Made by a program: the position numbers and the translations under genes. DNA of 46,423 nucleotides, from assembly GCF_001673365.1 (NCBI RefSeq), contig NZ_LZLS01000185.1, positions 1-46,423 of the forward strand, written 5' to 3'. Below, in pieces: positions 20,012 to 27,824 of this stretch; position 1 is the first letter of the stretch; each line of letters starts with the position of its first letter. The stretch comes from Mycobacterium asiaticum (lineage in GTDB: Bacteria > Actinomycetota > Actinomycetes > Mycobacteriales > Mycobacteriaceae). Under the pieces are notes generated by a model that saw only the letters and a program-made list of their open reading frames with translations, ran no database searches and had not been told where the DNA came from.

Positions 20012-20452
20012 TCAGAGTTCTGAGGTCAGCAACGGCCGCAACGCCGTTTGCAGGTCAGCGGCCTTCGGTACGCCCGCGGTGCGGTAACGCTGCCGGCCGT
20101 CGGCATCGAAGATGAACGTGGTGGGCAGCGACAGCACCGACAACCGTTTGGCGCTGGTGGGGTTCGCGTCGATGTCCAATTCGACGTGTGCCACCTCAGG
20201 AAGATCGGCACACACTTGATCGACCACGCGACGCACCGCGGCACATGGGCCACACCATTCGGCACTGAAATGCACCACAGTCGGACCGGTAGCGGACAGG
20301 CCGAGGTCAGAGTTGTCCTGTTGCGCGTTCACGGGTGCTTTTGCGTCGCGCAACACGCCGGAACGGCGTCTTACCGCCACACCGATGACGCTGGCACACC
20401 CCAGTGCCGCGCCGATCGCCATTCCCACGATCACGGCAGAACTCACGAGCAC
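20012..20452 (-). CDS. Membrane-anchored thioredoxin (ThiX-like)
   Basis: A 146-residue protein. An N-terminal transmembrane anchor (residues 3-27) is followed by a thioredoxin fold (about 55-143) with active site WCGPC (Cys67, Cys70) and the cis-proline region LPTTFIFDADG. GTG 20452 or GTG 20446 is the start. It lies 37 bp downstream of cysE and 15 bp upstream of the DUF4395 gene, all on the minus strand, so it is probably co-transcribed with cysteine biosynthesis. It resembles M. tuberculosis ThiX (Rv0816c), itself linked to sulfur-transfer genes. Which side of the membrane the domain faces is not certain. Confidence 0.85.
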   Translation of the reverse strand: MLVSSAVIVGMAIGAALGCASVIGVAVRRRSGVLRDAKAPVNAQQDNSDLGLSATGPTVVHFSAEWCGPCAAVRRVVDQVCADLPEVAHVELDIDANPTSAKRLSVLSLPTTFIFDADGRQRYRTAGVPKAADLQTALRPLLTSEL

Positions 20453-20489
20453 ACCAACGCTTTCCCGGACGCGATATTCCCTTAATGGC

Positions 20490-21188
20490 CTAGATCGAGA
20501 AGTCCTCGCCGTACCAAACTCCGGCCTCGGGAGGCCGGATAACCCGGTCGGTCGAAGTCCGGCCGTTGGTCGCGCCGCTGTTTTGGCCCTCCAACCTGGC
20601 CACCCGGGTGAGCAGGGATTTCAGGCTGGCACCGACGAGGTCGGGCAGCTTCGATTCGTCCTCGCTGGCGGGGCCGGGACGGCTGACAATCTGTCCGGGC
20701 ACGCCCACCACCACCGCGCTGGCCGGGACTTCCTTGACCACGACGGAGTTGGCGCCGATCCGGCTGTCGTCACCGATCTTGATGGCGCCCAGCACCTTTG
20801 CTCCCGCGCCGATGGTGACCCGGTCGCCTACGGTGGGGTGGCGCTTGCCTCTGTCCCGGCCGGTGCCACCGAGGGTGACACCGTGGAAGATGGTCACGTC
20901 CTCGCCTACCTCCGCGGTTTCCCCGATCACCACGCCAGTGGCATGGTCGATGAACAGGCCGCCTCCGATCGTCGCGCCCGGGTGGATCTCAACGCCAGTG
21001 AAGATCCGGGTGAACTCGGCAAGCGTCCGGGCCAGCAATCGGGCACCGCGCTGCCACAGCCAGTGACTGATTCGGTGACCCCAGATCGCGTGCACGCCGG
21101 GGTAGGCGAAGATGACCTCCAGCACGGTGGGTTCGGCCGGATCTCGCTCCCGGGCCGCCTGGATGTCGCGCCGAATCGCCGCCAGCAT
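20490..21188 (-). CDS. cysE: Serine O-acetyltransferase
   Basis: A 232-residue CysE: acetyl-CoA plus L-serine gives O-acetylserine, the acceptor for CysK1. The N-terminal helical part (about 1-65) is short, as in other mycobacterial CysE proteins. The left-handed beta-helix of hexapeptide repeats spans about 65-175, with the catalytic [15 protein letters not shown] segment and HGVTLGGTG loop. The C-terminus is about 55 residues longer than the beta-helix and rich in charged residues. The start codon is 2 bp after the cysK1 stop, so translation is coupled. Serine acetyltransferases are known companions of Family 2A encapsulins; here the encapsulin is divergently encoded about 2.6 kb away. Confidence 0.96.
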   Translation of the reverse strand: MLAAIRRDIQAARERDPAEPTVLEVIFAYPGVHAIWGHRISHWLWQRGARLLARTLAEFTRIFTGVEIHPGATIGGGLFIDHATGVVIGETAEVGEDVTIFHGVTLGGTGRDRGKRHPTVGDRVTIGAGAKVLGAIKIGDDSRIGANSVVVKEVPASAVVVGVPGQIVSRPGPASEDESKLPDLVGASLKSLLTRVARLEGQNSGATNGRTSTDRVIRPPEAGVWYGEDFSI

Positions 21189-21190
21189 GG

Positions 21191-22123
21191 CTAATCGCTC
21201 AAATCAGAGAACAGCACCGTGCTCAGATACCGCTCACCATTGCTGGGGAACACGACGACGATGAGTTTTCCGGCGTTCTCCGGCCGGCGCGCCAACTCGA
21301 GTGCGGCCGCGGTGGCCGCGCCGGAAGAGATCCCGACCAGCAGGCCCTCCTCTCGGGCCAGCCGCCGGGCCAGTTCCAGCGACTCCTCGTTGGTGACGGT
21401 GAGGACTTCGTCGACCAGTCCGACGTCGAGGACCGGCGGCACGAACCCGGCCCCGATGCCCTGCAGCGGGTGTGGTCCCTTCTGGCCGCCGGACAGTACC
21501 GGCGACGCCGCAGGCTCCACCGCGACGATTTGAACCGAGGGCTTACGTTCTTTGATGACTTGCGCGACGCCGGTGATGGTGCCGCCGGTCCCGACGCCGG
21601 AAACGAAAATGTCCACCTTGCCGTCGGTGGCTTTCCACACTTCCTCGGCGGTGGTGACGGCGTGCACGGCCGGGTTGGCCGGGTTCTCGAACTGCTGCGG
21701 CATGAAGTACCGCTCGTCGTTCTTCACCAACTCTTCGGCCTTGGCGATGGCACCGAACATGCCCTCGGGGCCGGGAGTCAGGATGAGCTCGGCGCCGTAG
21801 GCACGCAGCAGCATCCGTCGCTCGGTGCTCATCGTCTCGGGCATGGTCAGCACGCACTTGTAGCCGCGAGCAGCACATACCATGGCCAGCGCGATGCCGG
21901 TGTTCCCGCTGGTGGGTTCGACGATGATGGTGTCCGGCTTGATCAGGCCGGCCTTCTCGGCCGCGTCGATCATCGCCAGCCCGATGCGGTCTTTCACGCT
22001 GCCGGCCGGGTTGAACGATTCCAGCTTGGCGACGACGTCGGCCACCGCTCCGTCGGTGACCCGGCGCAACCGCACCAGCGGCGTATTACCGACCAGTTGG
22101 GTGATGTTCTCGGCGATGGTCAT
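21191..22123 (-). CDS. cysK1: Cysteine synthase A (O-acetylserine sulfhydrylase)
   Basis: A 310-residue PLP enzyme producing cysteine from O-acetylserine and sulfide. PLP lysine is Lys44 ([10 protein letters not shown]); the phosphate loop GTGGT and the asparagine loop TSGNTG are present. The start is ATG 22123, which has GGAGAG 5 bp upstream; an earlier ATG 22129 lacks that spacing. Its ATG overlaps the TGA of the thioester-domain gene (ATGA), so translation of the two is coupled. The C-terminus ends in Asp rather than the Ile that CysK substrates of CysE usually meet; this concerns CysE's own tail in the complex and is not diagnostic. Ortholog of Rv2334. Confidence 0.97.
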   Translation of the reverse strand: MTIAENITQLVGNTPLVRLRRVTDGAVADVVAKLESFNPAGSVKDRIGLAMIDAAEKAGLIKPDTIIVEPTSGNTGIALAMVCAARGYKCVLTMPETMSTERRMLLRAYGAELILTPGPEGMFGAIAKAEELVKNDERYFMPQQFENPANPAVHAVTTAEEVWKATDGKVDIFVSGVGTGGTITGVAQVIKERKPSVQIVAVEPAASPVLSGGQKGPHPLQGIGAGFVPPVLDVGLVDEVLTVTNEESLELARRLAREEGLLVGISSGAATAAALELARRPENAGKLIVVVFPSNGERYLSTVLFSDLSD

Positions 22124-23421
22124 CCACACTCTCCAACGATGTGAGTACGGGCCTGCTCGGCCTCCCAGGTGATGTCAAACTCAATTGTCCCGTGTGTGGG
22201 GGTGGTCAGCGCAACCGGTGTGTGTCGATGAGACGGTCCTGCCAATGCAACCCCGGTCAGTACCCGACCGCTCAGCTGATCGGAAGTGGTGGCAGTCAAC
22301 GTCGCTGCCGAGGTGCCGGGTGCACGCCGCAGGTAGAAATCGGTGCCCGGTTGGATGGTGTCGGTGATGGCCGAGCCGAAGGCGTCGACGAGCGCGTGGG
22401 GGCCATCGGTGCTCAGCGCCAGCGGGACGCGCAGCTGGAAGGGGCCCACCAGATCCGAATCGACGACCGCGCTGGTGTCCACGAGTGGCTCTTGGGCCGC
22501 GCGTAGCGCGGTGTAGGCGCCGGCGAGCAGGTAGTTGTAGAGGTGCACGACGCGGTCGGCGTTGCGGTAATGCCCGGTTCCGGTGAGCCAGAAGTCGACG
22601 TGGTCGATGGCGTGCGCCGCACTCGCTTCCGTGTCTGTGTCCGACTGCGTGACCAGCCGGTAGAAGCGGTAGCCGTGCGCGCCACGGCCGTGGCTGCTGG
22701 CCGACAAGGTGCTTCCGACACCCAGGGTTCGTTGGTAGCGGCCTTTACCAGCGTCGATCGTCAGCTGTGATCCGGAGACGTCTTGCCATTCAACGCCGTC
22801 TGTCGACTTCTGCAGTCGGACCGCTATGGGGGCTTTCGACGCGCTCCACACCGAATAGCCGCCGAGTTGCGGACGCCCGTCGAACTCGAAGGTGAGCACC
22901 GACCCTGGCCCGCGGTACACCGCGGTGGGTGCGTTCAGCGGCCGGGTGTCGAGCGCCAGAGCGTTGGTGAAGTGCCAGATCGCGGCCTGGGTTCCCGCGA
23001 TGGCCTCGTGTTCGCTGATATTGCCCGGCCCGAGCGGGTAGCCCGCCTGGCGCAGCCGCTCGCTGAGTTCGGCGACCGAACGCATCGGAAACGAGTGCCG
23101 CAGAATCCACTCCACTTCGGCTTCGCAGCCCTTGGTCCGCAGGTGCGGCAGTGCCGACCAGCTGTCCAGCCGGTAGGGCGACGGGTGGTGTGGAGCGACG
23201 CCGGCGAAGTCCAGGGAGTAGGCCGTCAGATTCGGGTTGAGCCTGATCAGGTCCGTGCGCGCGGTGGTGCCGTCCGCGAACACGATCTTGTCGACGGTGT
23301 GCGAATAGGTGCCTCCGCGGTATCGCGTCATGCGCGTCAACTCAATGGCCGGCCGTACCCGGACGCGTCTGCGGGTGGTCACCGACGCCAAGGCGCGGTT
23401 GGATATGGACAAGACAGTCAT
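22120..23421 (-). CDS. TQXA/thioester-domain protein with Ser replacing the usual Cys
   Basis: A 433-residue protein from ATG 23421, chosen for the AGGAAGAG site 7 bp upstream; TTG 23457 and ATG 23454 are longer alternatives. Residues about 35-155 form a thioester-domain (TED) module with the TQAA motif (Thr144-Gln145) in the context [12 protein letters not shown]. In classical surface TEDs, Gln bonds to a Cys in a Y-C-hydrophobic-D motif. Here that motif reads YSLDF, with Ser69 at the Cys position, so the thioester cannot form in the standard way. The only other cysteines visible are Cys99 and one near the C-terminus. No signal peptide, LPXTG or terminal membrane anchor is seen. It is the first structural gene of the run with cysK1 and cysE (4-bp overlap). 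Function unknown. Confidence 0.8.
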   Translation of the reverse strand: MTVLSISNRALASVTTRRRVRVRPAIELTRMTRYRGGTYSHTVDKIVFADGTTARTDLIRLNPNLTAYSLDFAGVAPHHPSPYRLDSWSALPHLRTKGCEAEVEWILRHSFPMRSVAELSERLRQAGYPLGPGNISEHEAIAGTQAAIWHFTNALALDTRPLNAPTAVYRGPGSVLTFEFDGRPQLGGYSVWSASKAPIAVRLQKSTDGVEWQDVSGSQLTIDAGKGRYQRTLGVGSTLSASSHGRGAHGYRFYRLVTQSDTDTEASAAHAIDHVDFWLTGTGHYRNADRVVHLYNYLLAGAYTALRAAQEPLVDTSAVVDSDLVGPFQLRVPLALSTDGPHALVDAFGSAITDTIQPGTDFYLRRAPGTSAATLTATTSDQLSGRVLTGVALAGPSHRHTPVALTTPTHGTIEFDITWEAEQARTHIVGECG

Positions 23422-23510
23422 GCGGTTGCTCTTCCTGAGTGCGGCAGCGCGCATCAAACGCCATCGGGCGGAGCGCGATGATTGCTGGACGATTTAGAGG
23501 GCGTCAGGAA

Positions 23511-23585
23511 TCAACAGGAACAACAACAACATCCCAGGGCGAAACAGCGCGTGCGGGCAAAGCGCAGCTGTACGGCCTGTTGCAT
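23511..23585 (-). CDS. Poly-cysteine leader peptide (regulatory uORF)
   Basis: I translated this by eye; it is too short for standard gene calling. ATG 23585 opens a 24-codon frame whose last residues are GCCCCSC before TGA (23513-23511); with Cys14 it holds six cysteines, five in the last six codons. A TATAGT -10 hexamer ends 7 nt before the ATG, so the mRNA should be leaderless. Short leaderless ORFs ending in consecutive cysteines are a known mycobacterial class that attenuates sulfur-metabolism operons when cysteine is plentiful; ribosome stalling on Cys codons during starvation exposes the downstream ribosome site. Here the next gene, the thioester-domain protein, starts 89 nt later, followed by cysK1 and cysE. 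Confidence 0.85.
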   Translation of the reverse strand: MQQAVQLRFARTRCFALGCCCCSC

Positions 23586-23598
23586 GGCCACCACTATA
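23586..23598 (-). promoter_or_regulatory. Leaderless promoter of the cys operon (-10 TATAGT)
   Basis: On the minus strand, TATAGT (23598-23593) is followed by GGTGGCC and then the ATG of the poly-Cys leader. This spacing places the transcription start at or next to that ATG, as in mycobacterial leaderless genes. No good -35 box is seen. Confidence 0.65.
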
Positions 23599-23615
23599 GG
23601 GCATCGGGATTTCCC

Positions 23616-23651
23616 AACCGGTTCCTCGAGCGGGTTACCCGAGCCGGTTCC
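23616..23651. promoter_or_regulatory. Dyad-symmetric candidate operator in the divergent cys/encapsulin region
   Basis: The perfect palindrome AACCGGTT (23616-23623) lies next to CTCGAG and is repeated in imperfect inverted form as CCGAGCCGGTT further right. It covers the region just upstream of the cys operon -10 and is about 155-190 bp before the encapsulin start, so one regulator could control both directions. This is inference from symmetry only. Confidence 0.35.
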
Positions 23652-23805
23652 GGGTTGGACTCACGCCTGTTTAAAGGTTTGTGTGCGCTCCCTGCGTCAC
23701 TTACTCTCGGCGGGCGTCAGCCACGGCTGTGCGGCATGATTGGTCTGGCCGATTCAGCGTTATTGAAATAATCAGCGTGATCGGAATTCGGGAGGAAAAG
23801 ACACA

Positions 23806-24729
23806 ATGACGACGGCTCAGAACGAGTCTCAGTCCCTGGGAGATCTCGCTGCCAGGCAGCTCGCCAACGCGACCAAGACAGTTCCGCAACTCTCGACCAT
23901 CACCCCGCGGTGGCTGTTGCACCTGCTCGGATGGGTGCCGGTCGAAGCCGGTATCTACCGAGTCAACCGCGTGGTCAACCCCGAACAGGTCGCGATCAAG
24001 GCCGAGGCGGGCGCCAGCATCGATGAGCCGCTGCCAGAGACCTACGTCGACTACGAGACCAGTCCGCGCGAGTACACCCTGCGCAGCATCTCCACGCTGC
24101 TAGACGTCCACACCCGAGTCTCTGACCTATACTCCAGCCCCCATGATCAGGTCGCCCAACAGTTGCGCCTGACCATCGAGACCATCAAAGAGCGTCAAGA
24201 ATCCGAACTGGTCAACAACCCCGAGTACGGCTTGCTTGCGCAGGTGACTCCGGAGCAGACCATTCAGACGCTGGCCGGTGCACCGACACCGGACGACCTG
24301 GACGCGCTGATCACCAAGGTATGGAAGACGCCCAGCTTTTTCCTGACCCACCCGCAGGGAATCGCCGCGTTCGGCCGCGAGGCCACCTACCGCGGCGTGC
24401 CACCACCAGTGGTGAGCCTGTTCGGCGCGCAGTTCATCACCTGGCGTGGAATTCCGCTGATCCCCTCGGACAAGGTGCCCGTCGAAGACGGCAAGACGAA
24501 GTTCATCCTGGTGCGTACCGGCGAGGAGCGTCAGGGCGTGGTGGGCCTGTTCCAGCCGGGTCTGGTCGGCGAGCAGGCGCCTGGCCTGTCGGTCCGCTTC
24601 ACCGGCATCAACCAGTCGGCCATTGCGACCTATCTGGTCACCCTGTACACATCGCTTGCGGTGCTGACCGACGACGCGCTCGGTGTGCTTGATGGCGTTG
24701 CCGTGGACCAATTCCATGAGTACAAGTGA
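23806..24729 (+). CDS. Family 2A encapsulin shell protein (MMP-I/SrpI type)
   Basis: A 307-residue HK97-fold shell protein. The sequence (SQSLGDLAARQLANATKTVP at the start, TPRWLLHLLGWVPVEAGIYRVN following) matches the mycobacterial major membrane protein I / 35-kDa antigen group, now recognised as Family 2A encapsulins. Those assemble into a T=1 shell of 60 subunits around a cysteine desulfurase; related systems have been reported to store elemental sulfur. ATG 23806 follows GGGAGGAAAAG. The stop overlaps the desulfurase start by 14 bp, the expected shell-cargo gene pair. The 348-bp upstream region is shared with the divergent cys operon. To my knowledge M. tuberculosis lacks this gene at the corresponding place between cysK1 and mez. 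Confidence 0.95.
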   Translation: MTTAQNESQSLGDLAARQLANATKTVPQLSTITPRWLLHLLGWVPVEAGIYRVNRVVNPEQVAIKAEAGASIDEPLPETYVDYETSPREYTLRSISTLLDVHTRVSDLYSSPHDQVAQQLRLTIETIKERQESELVNNPEYGLLAQVTPEQTIQTLAGAPTPDDLDALITKVWKTPSFFLTHPQGIAAFGREATYRGVPPPVVSLFGAQFITWRGIPLIPSDKVPVEDGKTKFILVRTGEERQGVVGLFQPGLVGEQAPGLSVRFTGINQSAIATYLVTLYTSLAVLTDDALGVLDGVAVDQFHEYK

Positions 24730-26614
24730 GCATCGGTCGGTAGACGCCGAAAGCGACCTACCCGTCAGTGCCGCCGAGTTGGCGGTGCTGGCCAGTCAGT
24801 TGTACGCGGCAAGTATTCGGCCGGGACCGGATAGCCCGCCTCAGGCGACGCCGGTTGCGCCGCGCGGCAGCGTGCCCGACACCACGGCCGTGACTTCTGC
24901 CGGTCGGACCGGCGCAGGCACCGTCGACCCGTTCCCGAATCCCGTTCCGTTGCTCAACTATTCGGACGTGTATGTACCCGCGCCGACGTCGCCCGGTCCG
25001 GAAGCCGTGCCGCCGCAGGCCGTTCCGCCGGCGCCGCGCGGCAATCCGATCTCACCGGTCCCGGATACGACTGCTGCCCCCTCCGGGGCTGAGACGACGG
25101 CGGCGGTCGCGGATCCGTCCCTGCCGCCGGGTGTGGCCGACTTCAGCGCCTTCGGTGTGCCCGCGTCCGGCATCGTCTCGACTGTGCCCGGTGTGCTGGC
25201 CGGCGGGCCGGCTTCGGTTCCGGTGGCACCGCGCGGTTCCGCGCCGGGCTGGGGACCCGGGGCGCCGTCGGTCGCTGATCTGGGCTGGTCTGACGCACCC
25301 GCGACGGTGCCGGCCGGCGACGAGGGCAACTATTACTTCCTCACCACACCCCAGCGGCCGGTTCCGCGCCTGGCGGACGACCACGAAGTCTTCGACGTCA
25401 ACGCGGTCCGGTCCGACTTCCCGATCCTGGCGGAGACGGTCAACGGAAAGCCGCTGATCTGGTTCGACAACGCGGCGACCACGCAGAAGCCGCAAGTCGT
25501 GATCGACCGGCTGTCATACTTCTACGCCCACGAGAACTCCAACATCCACCGTGCGGCGCACGAGTTGGCGGCGCGGGCCACCGATGCGTACGAAGAGGCC
25601 CGCGAGACAGTGCGGCGGTTCATCGGTGCGCCCAGGGCCGAGCAGAATATTTTTGTTCGCGGCACCACCGAGGCCATCAACCTGGTGGCTCACGCCTGGG
25701 GTGGCAAGCACCTGGGGCCCGGCGACGAGATCGTCATCACCCACTTGGAACACCACGCCAATATCGTTCCGTGGCAATTGCTTTCCCAGCGCACCGGCGC
25801 TGTCCTGCGGGTCGCTCCGGTGGACGACGCGGGCAACCTGCTGCTCTCGGAATTCGAGGATCTGCTCGGGCCGAAAACTAAACTCGTTGCGGCGACGCAT
25901 GTTTCGAACGCACTGGGGACGGTGACACCGGTCGAGAAGATCGTCGCGCTGGGACATCGTTACGGCGCGCGAGTGCTGATCGACGGTGCCCAGTCCATTC
26001 CGCATCTACCCATCGACGTCGCTGAACTCGGCGTCGACTTCTTCGTGTTCTCCGGGCACAAGATTTACGGACCCACCGGGATTGGCGTCCTCTACGGAAG
26101 CGAAGAGGCGCTGGCCGAGACGCCACCGTGGCAGGGCGGTGGCAACATGATCGCCGACGTCACGCTGGAGCGGTCCCTTTATCAGGGACTGCCCAACAAG
26201 TTCGAGGCCGGGACCGGCAACATCGCCGACGCCGTCGGGCTCGGGGAAGCGTTGCGTTACGTCGAACGGGTCGGCATCGAGCGCATGGCGGCCTATGAGC
26301 ACGCGTTGTTGGAATACGCGACGCCGCGGCTGGCGGATATCCCTGGGGTGCGGTTGATTGGCACCGCGGACGAGAAAGCAAGTGTCTTGTCGTTCGTGCT
26401 CGCCGGCCACGAGCCGCTCGAGGTCGGCAAGGCGCTCAATGCCGAGGGCATCGCAGTGCGTGCCGGACATCACTGTGCGCAGCCGATTCTGCGTCGCTAC
26501 GGTCTGGAGGCAACCGTCCGTCCGTCGTTTGCGTTCTACAACACTTACGAGGAGATCGACGTGTTCCTCAAAGCGGTGCGCAGGATCGCCGAAGGGGGAG
26601 CCACCGTAGGCTGA
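24716..26614 (+). CDS. Encapsulin cargo cysteine desulfurase (CyD, SufS-like)
   Basis: A 632-residue protein from ATG 24716, inside the encapsulin 3' end. Residues 1-220 are Pro/Ala/Thr/Gly-rich and disordered, with three APRG-centred repeats (PVAPRGSVPDTT, PAPRGNPISPVPDTT, VPVAPRGSAPG); such extensions direct cargo into Family 2A shells. Residues about 222-632 are a type II cysteine desulfurase: PLP Lys449 (FSGHKIYGPTG), His of THLEHHAN, catalytic Cys587 (RAGHHCAQP). It releases sulfur from cysteine as a persulfide, giving alanine. Cysteine would be supplied by the divergent cysE/cysK1 genes. A SUF-pathway SufS would lack the extension, which argues for the shell-cargo role. Confidence 0.94.
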   Translation: MSTSEHRSVDAESDLPVSAAELAVLASQLYAASIRPGPDSPPQATPVAPRGSVPDTTAVTSAGRTGAGTVDPFPNPVPLLNYSDVYVPAPTSPGPEAVPPQAVPPAPRGNPISPVPDTTAAPSGAETTAAVADPSLPPGVADFSAFGVPASGIVSTVPGVLAGGPASVPVAPRGSAPGWGPGAPSVADLGWSDAPATVPAGDEGNYYFLTTPQRPVPRLADDHEVFDVNAVRSDFPILAETVNGKPLIWFDNAATTQKPQVVIDRLSYFYAHENSNIHRAAHELAARATDAYEEARETVRRFIGAPRAEQNIFVRGTTEAINLVAHAWGGKHLGPGDEIVITHLEHHANIVPWQLLSQRTGAVLRVAPVDDAGNLLLSEFEDLLGPKTKLVAATHVSNALGTVTPVEKIVALGHRYGARVLIDGAQSIPHLPIDVAELGVDFFVFSGHKIYGPTGIGVLYGSEEALAETPPWQGGGNMIADVTLERSLYQGLPNKFEAGTGNIADAVGLGEALRYVERVGIERMAAYEHALLEYATPRLADIPGVRLIGTADEKASVLSFVLAGHEPLEVGKALNAEGIAVRAGHHCAQPILRRYGLEATVRPSFAFYNTYEEIDVFLKAVRRIAEGGATVG

Positions 26615-26616
26615 AC

Positions 26617-26628
26617 AACCTGCAGGTT
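26617..26628. promoter_or_regulatory. 12-bp perfect palindrome after the desulfurase gene
   Basis: AACCTGCAGGTT is self-complementary and lies 2 bp after the desulfurase stop, 77 bp before the candidate leader frame of the mce remnant. It could be an operator for the mce genes; no T-run supports a terminator. Confidence 0.3.
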
Positions 26629-26693
26629 CCACGTTTGTTTTCCGGGTGATTGCAACTCTCGGAATGGATGCGGCTTGCTCGTAAGCTCGCGAC

Positions 26694-26807
26694 GTGTCTC
26701 TATCTGCAGTTCGGCCGCGCAACGTGACTCGTCGGGTGGGGATCGCTAAGTCGTTGCAGGACAAGGCATTACAATCCTTAACGCTTTTCTCGGCGATACC
26801 GGTGTAG
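26694..26807 (+). CDS. Candidate leaderless 37-residue ORF upstream of yrbEA
   Basis: GTG 26694 is preceded by TAAGCT and a 6-nt spacer (CGCGAC), the arrangement of a mycobacterial leaderless start. The frame runs 37 codons to TAG 26805-26807, 25 bp before the likely yrbEA ATG. The peptide (beginning VSLSAVRPRNVTRRVG) resembles no family I know. It may be a small protein, a leader, or chance; it at least marks a plausible promoter for the mce genes. Confidence 0.35.
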   Translation: MSLSAVRPRNVTRRVGIAKSLQDKALQSLTLFSAIPV

Positions 26808-26832
26808 ACGGGGCCGCGGGTTGAGCACAGGG

Positions 26833-27600
26833 ATGAACACAGCGACCATCGCCAAGCCCATGCACGCGTTGGGCGAGTTCTTCAAGCTGTGTGCCGAGAC
26901 CTTCATGATCATGGTGCGACGGCCGTGGGCTTGGCGCGAGATCCTCGAGCAGATCTGGTTCGTGGCCCGAGTGTCGATCTTCCCGACCATCATGTTGTCG
27001 ATTCCCTACACCGTCCTGATCGTCTTCGTGCTCAATATTCTCCTCGTGGAGATCGGTGCCGGAGACCTTTCCGGTGCCGGCGCGGGTCTGGCGTCGGTGA
27101 CACAGGTAGGTCCGGTAGTCACGGCGATGGTCGTCTCGGGTGCCGGTTCCACGGCCATGTGCGCCGATCTGGGTGCCCGCACCATCCGTGAGGAAATCGA
27201 CGCCATGAAGGTAATCGGTGTCAATCCGATTCAGGCACTGGTGGTTCCGCGCGTCATCGCCGCTACGTTCGTGGCGGTCCTGCTCTACTCGGTGGTCGCC
27301 GTCACCGGCTTGACCGGAAGCTATGTCTTTGTCGTGTTCGTCCAGCACGTCACACCAGGTGCGTTCGTTGCAGGGATGACACTGCTCACTGGGCTGCCCC
27401 AGGTGGTGATTTCCTTGATCAAGGCAACGCTGTTCGGCATCTCGGCCGGTCTTATCGCCTGCTACAAGGGGCTTTCCGTAGGTGGCGGACCCGCTGGGGT
27501 TGGTAGCGCTGTCAACGAGACCGTGGTGTTTTCGTTCATGGCGTTGTTCTTCATCAACATCTTGACTACCGCGCTCGGGGTGAAGGTGACCGCCAAATGA
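26833..27600 (+). CDS. YrbEA/MlaE-type permease of an mce operon
   Basis: A 255-residue integral membrane permease. YrbE proteins pair as A and B subunits in the inner membrane and power lipid import through Mce proteins with the ATPase MceG. Family motifs are present: GPVVTAMVVSGAGSTAMCADLGART, IREEIDAMKVIGVNPIQALVVPR and VGSAVNETVV. The start is ATG 26833; TTG 26821 is the longest alternative and neither has a strong ribosome site. It overlaps yrbEB by 4 bp (ATGA). The gene looks intact, but its B partner is truncated, so it may have no function as a transporter here. Confidence 0.93.
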   Translation: MNTATIAKPMHALGEFFKLCAETFMIMVRRPWAWREILEQIWFVARVSIFPTIMLSIPYTVLIVFVLNILLVEIGAGDLSGAGAGLASVTQVGPVVTAMVVSGAGSTAMCADLGARTIREEIDAMKVIGVNPIQALVVPRVIAATFVAVLLYSVVAVTGLTGSYVFVVFVQHVTPGAFVAGMTLLTGLPQVVISLIKATLFGISAGLIACYKGLSVGGGPAGVGSAVNETVVFSFMALFFINILTTALGVKVTAK

Positions 27601-27824
27601 GCCGCGCCCTTGATGAGCCGTCGTGGTTGGCCGCCCTTGGCCCCAACTTGACCTCATCCACGCGGAAGTTGGGCGAGCAGACCGTGTTCTACGGTCGATC
27701 GTTGCTGAACGTCGGCGAGGCCGTACGCCGCTACCCCGGTGAGCTGTTGCGGCTGATTGCCGAAATGGGTATGGGCACTGGCGCATTGGCGGTGATCGGG
27801 GGCACCGTCTCAATGCGCTGGTAG
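27597..27824 (+). pseudogene. yrbEB, truncated at a deletion junction
   Basis: The first 71 or so residues are a normal YrbEB N-terminus (TVFYGRSLLNVGEAVRRYPGELLRLIAEMGMGTGALAVIGGT). The frame then changes and stops after 75 residues (TAG 27822-27824), where a full YrbEB has about 280 residues and several membrane spans. At about 27805 the sequence switches, in another frame, to the 3' part of an mce gene. This is a deletion removing most of yrbEB and the next several genes. Confidence 0.9.

Noticed and set aside
23482..23739. An 85-residue plus-strand frame crossing the cys/encapsulin intergenic region, with several Cys
   Set aside because: Its Cys residues are scattered and partly the complement of the poly-Cys leader; no ribosome site. 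The minus-strand leader explains the region better.
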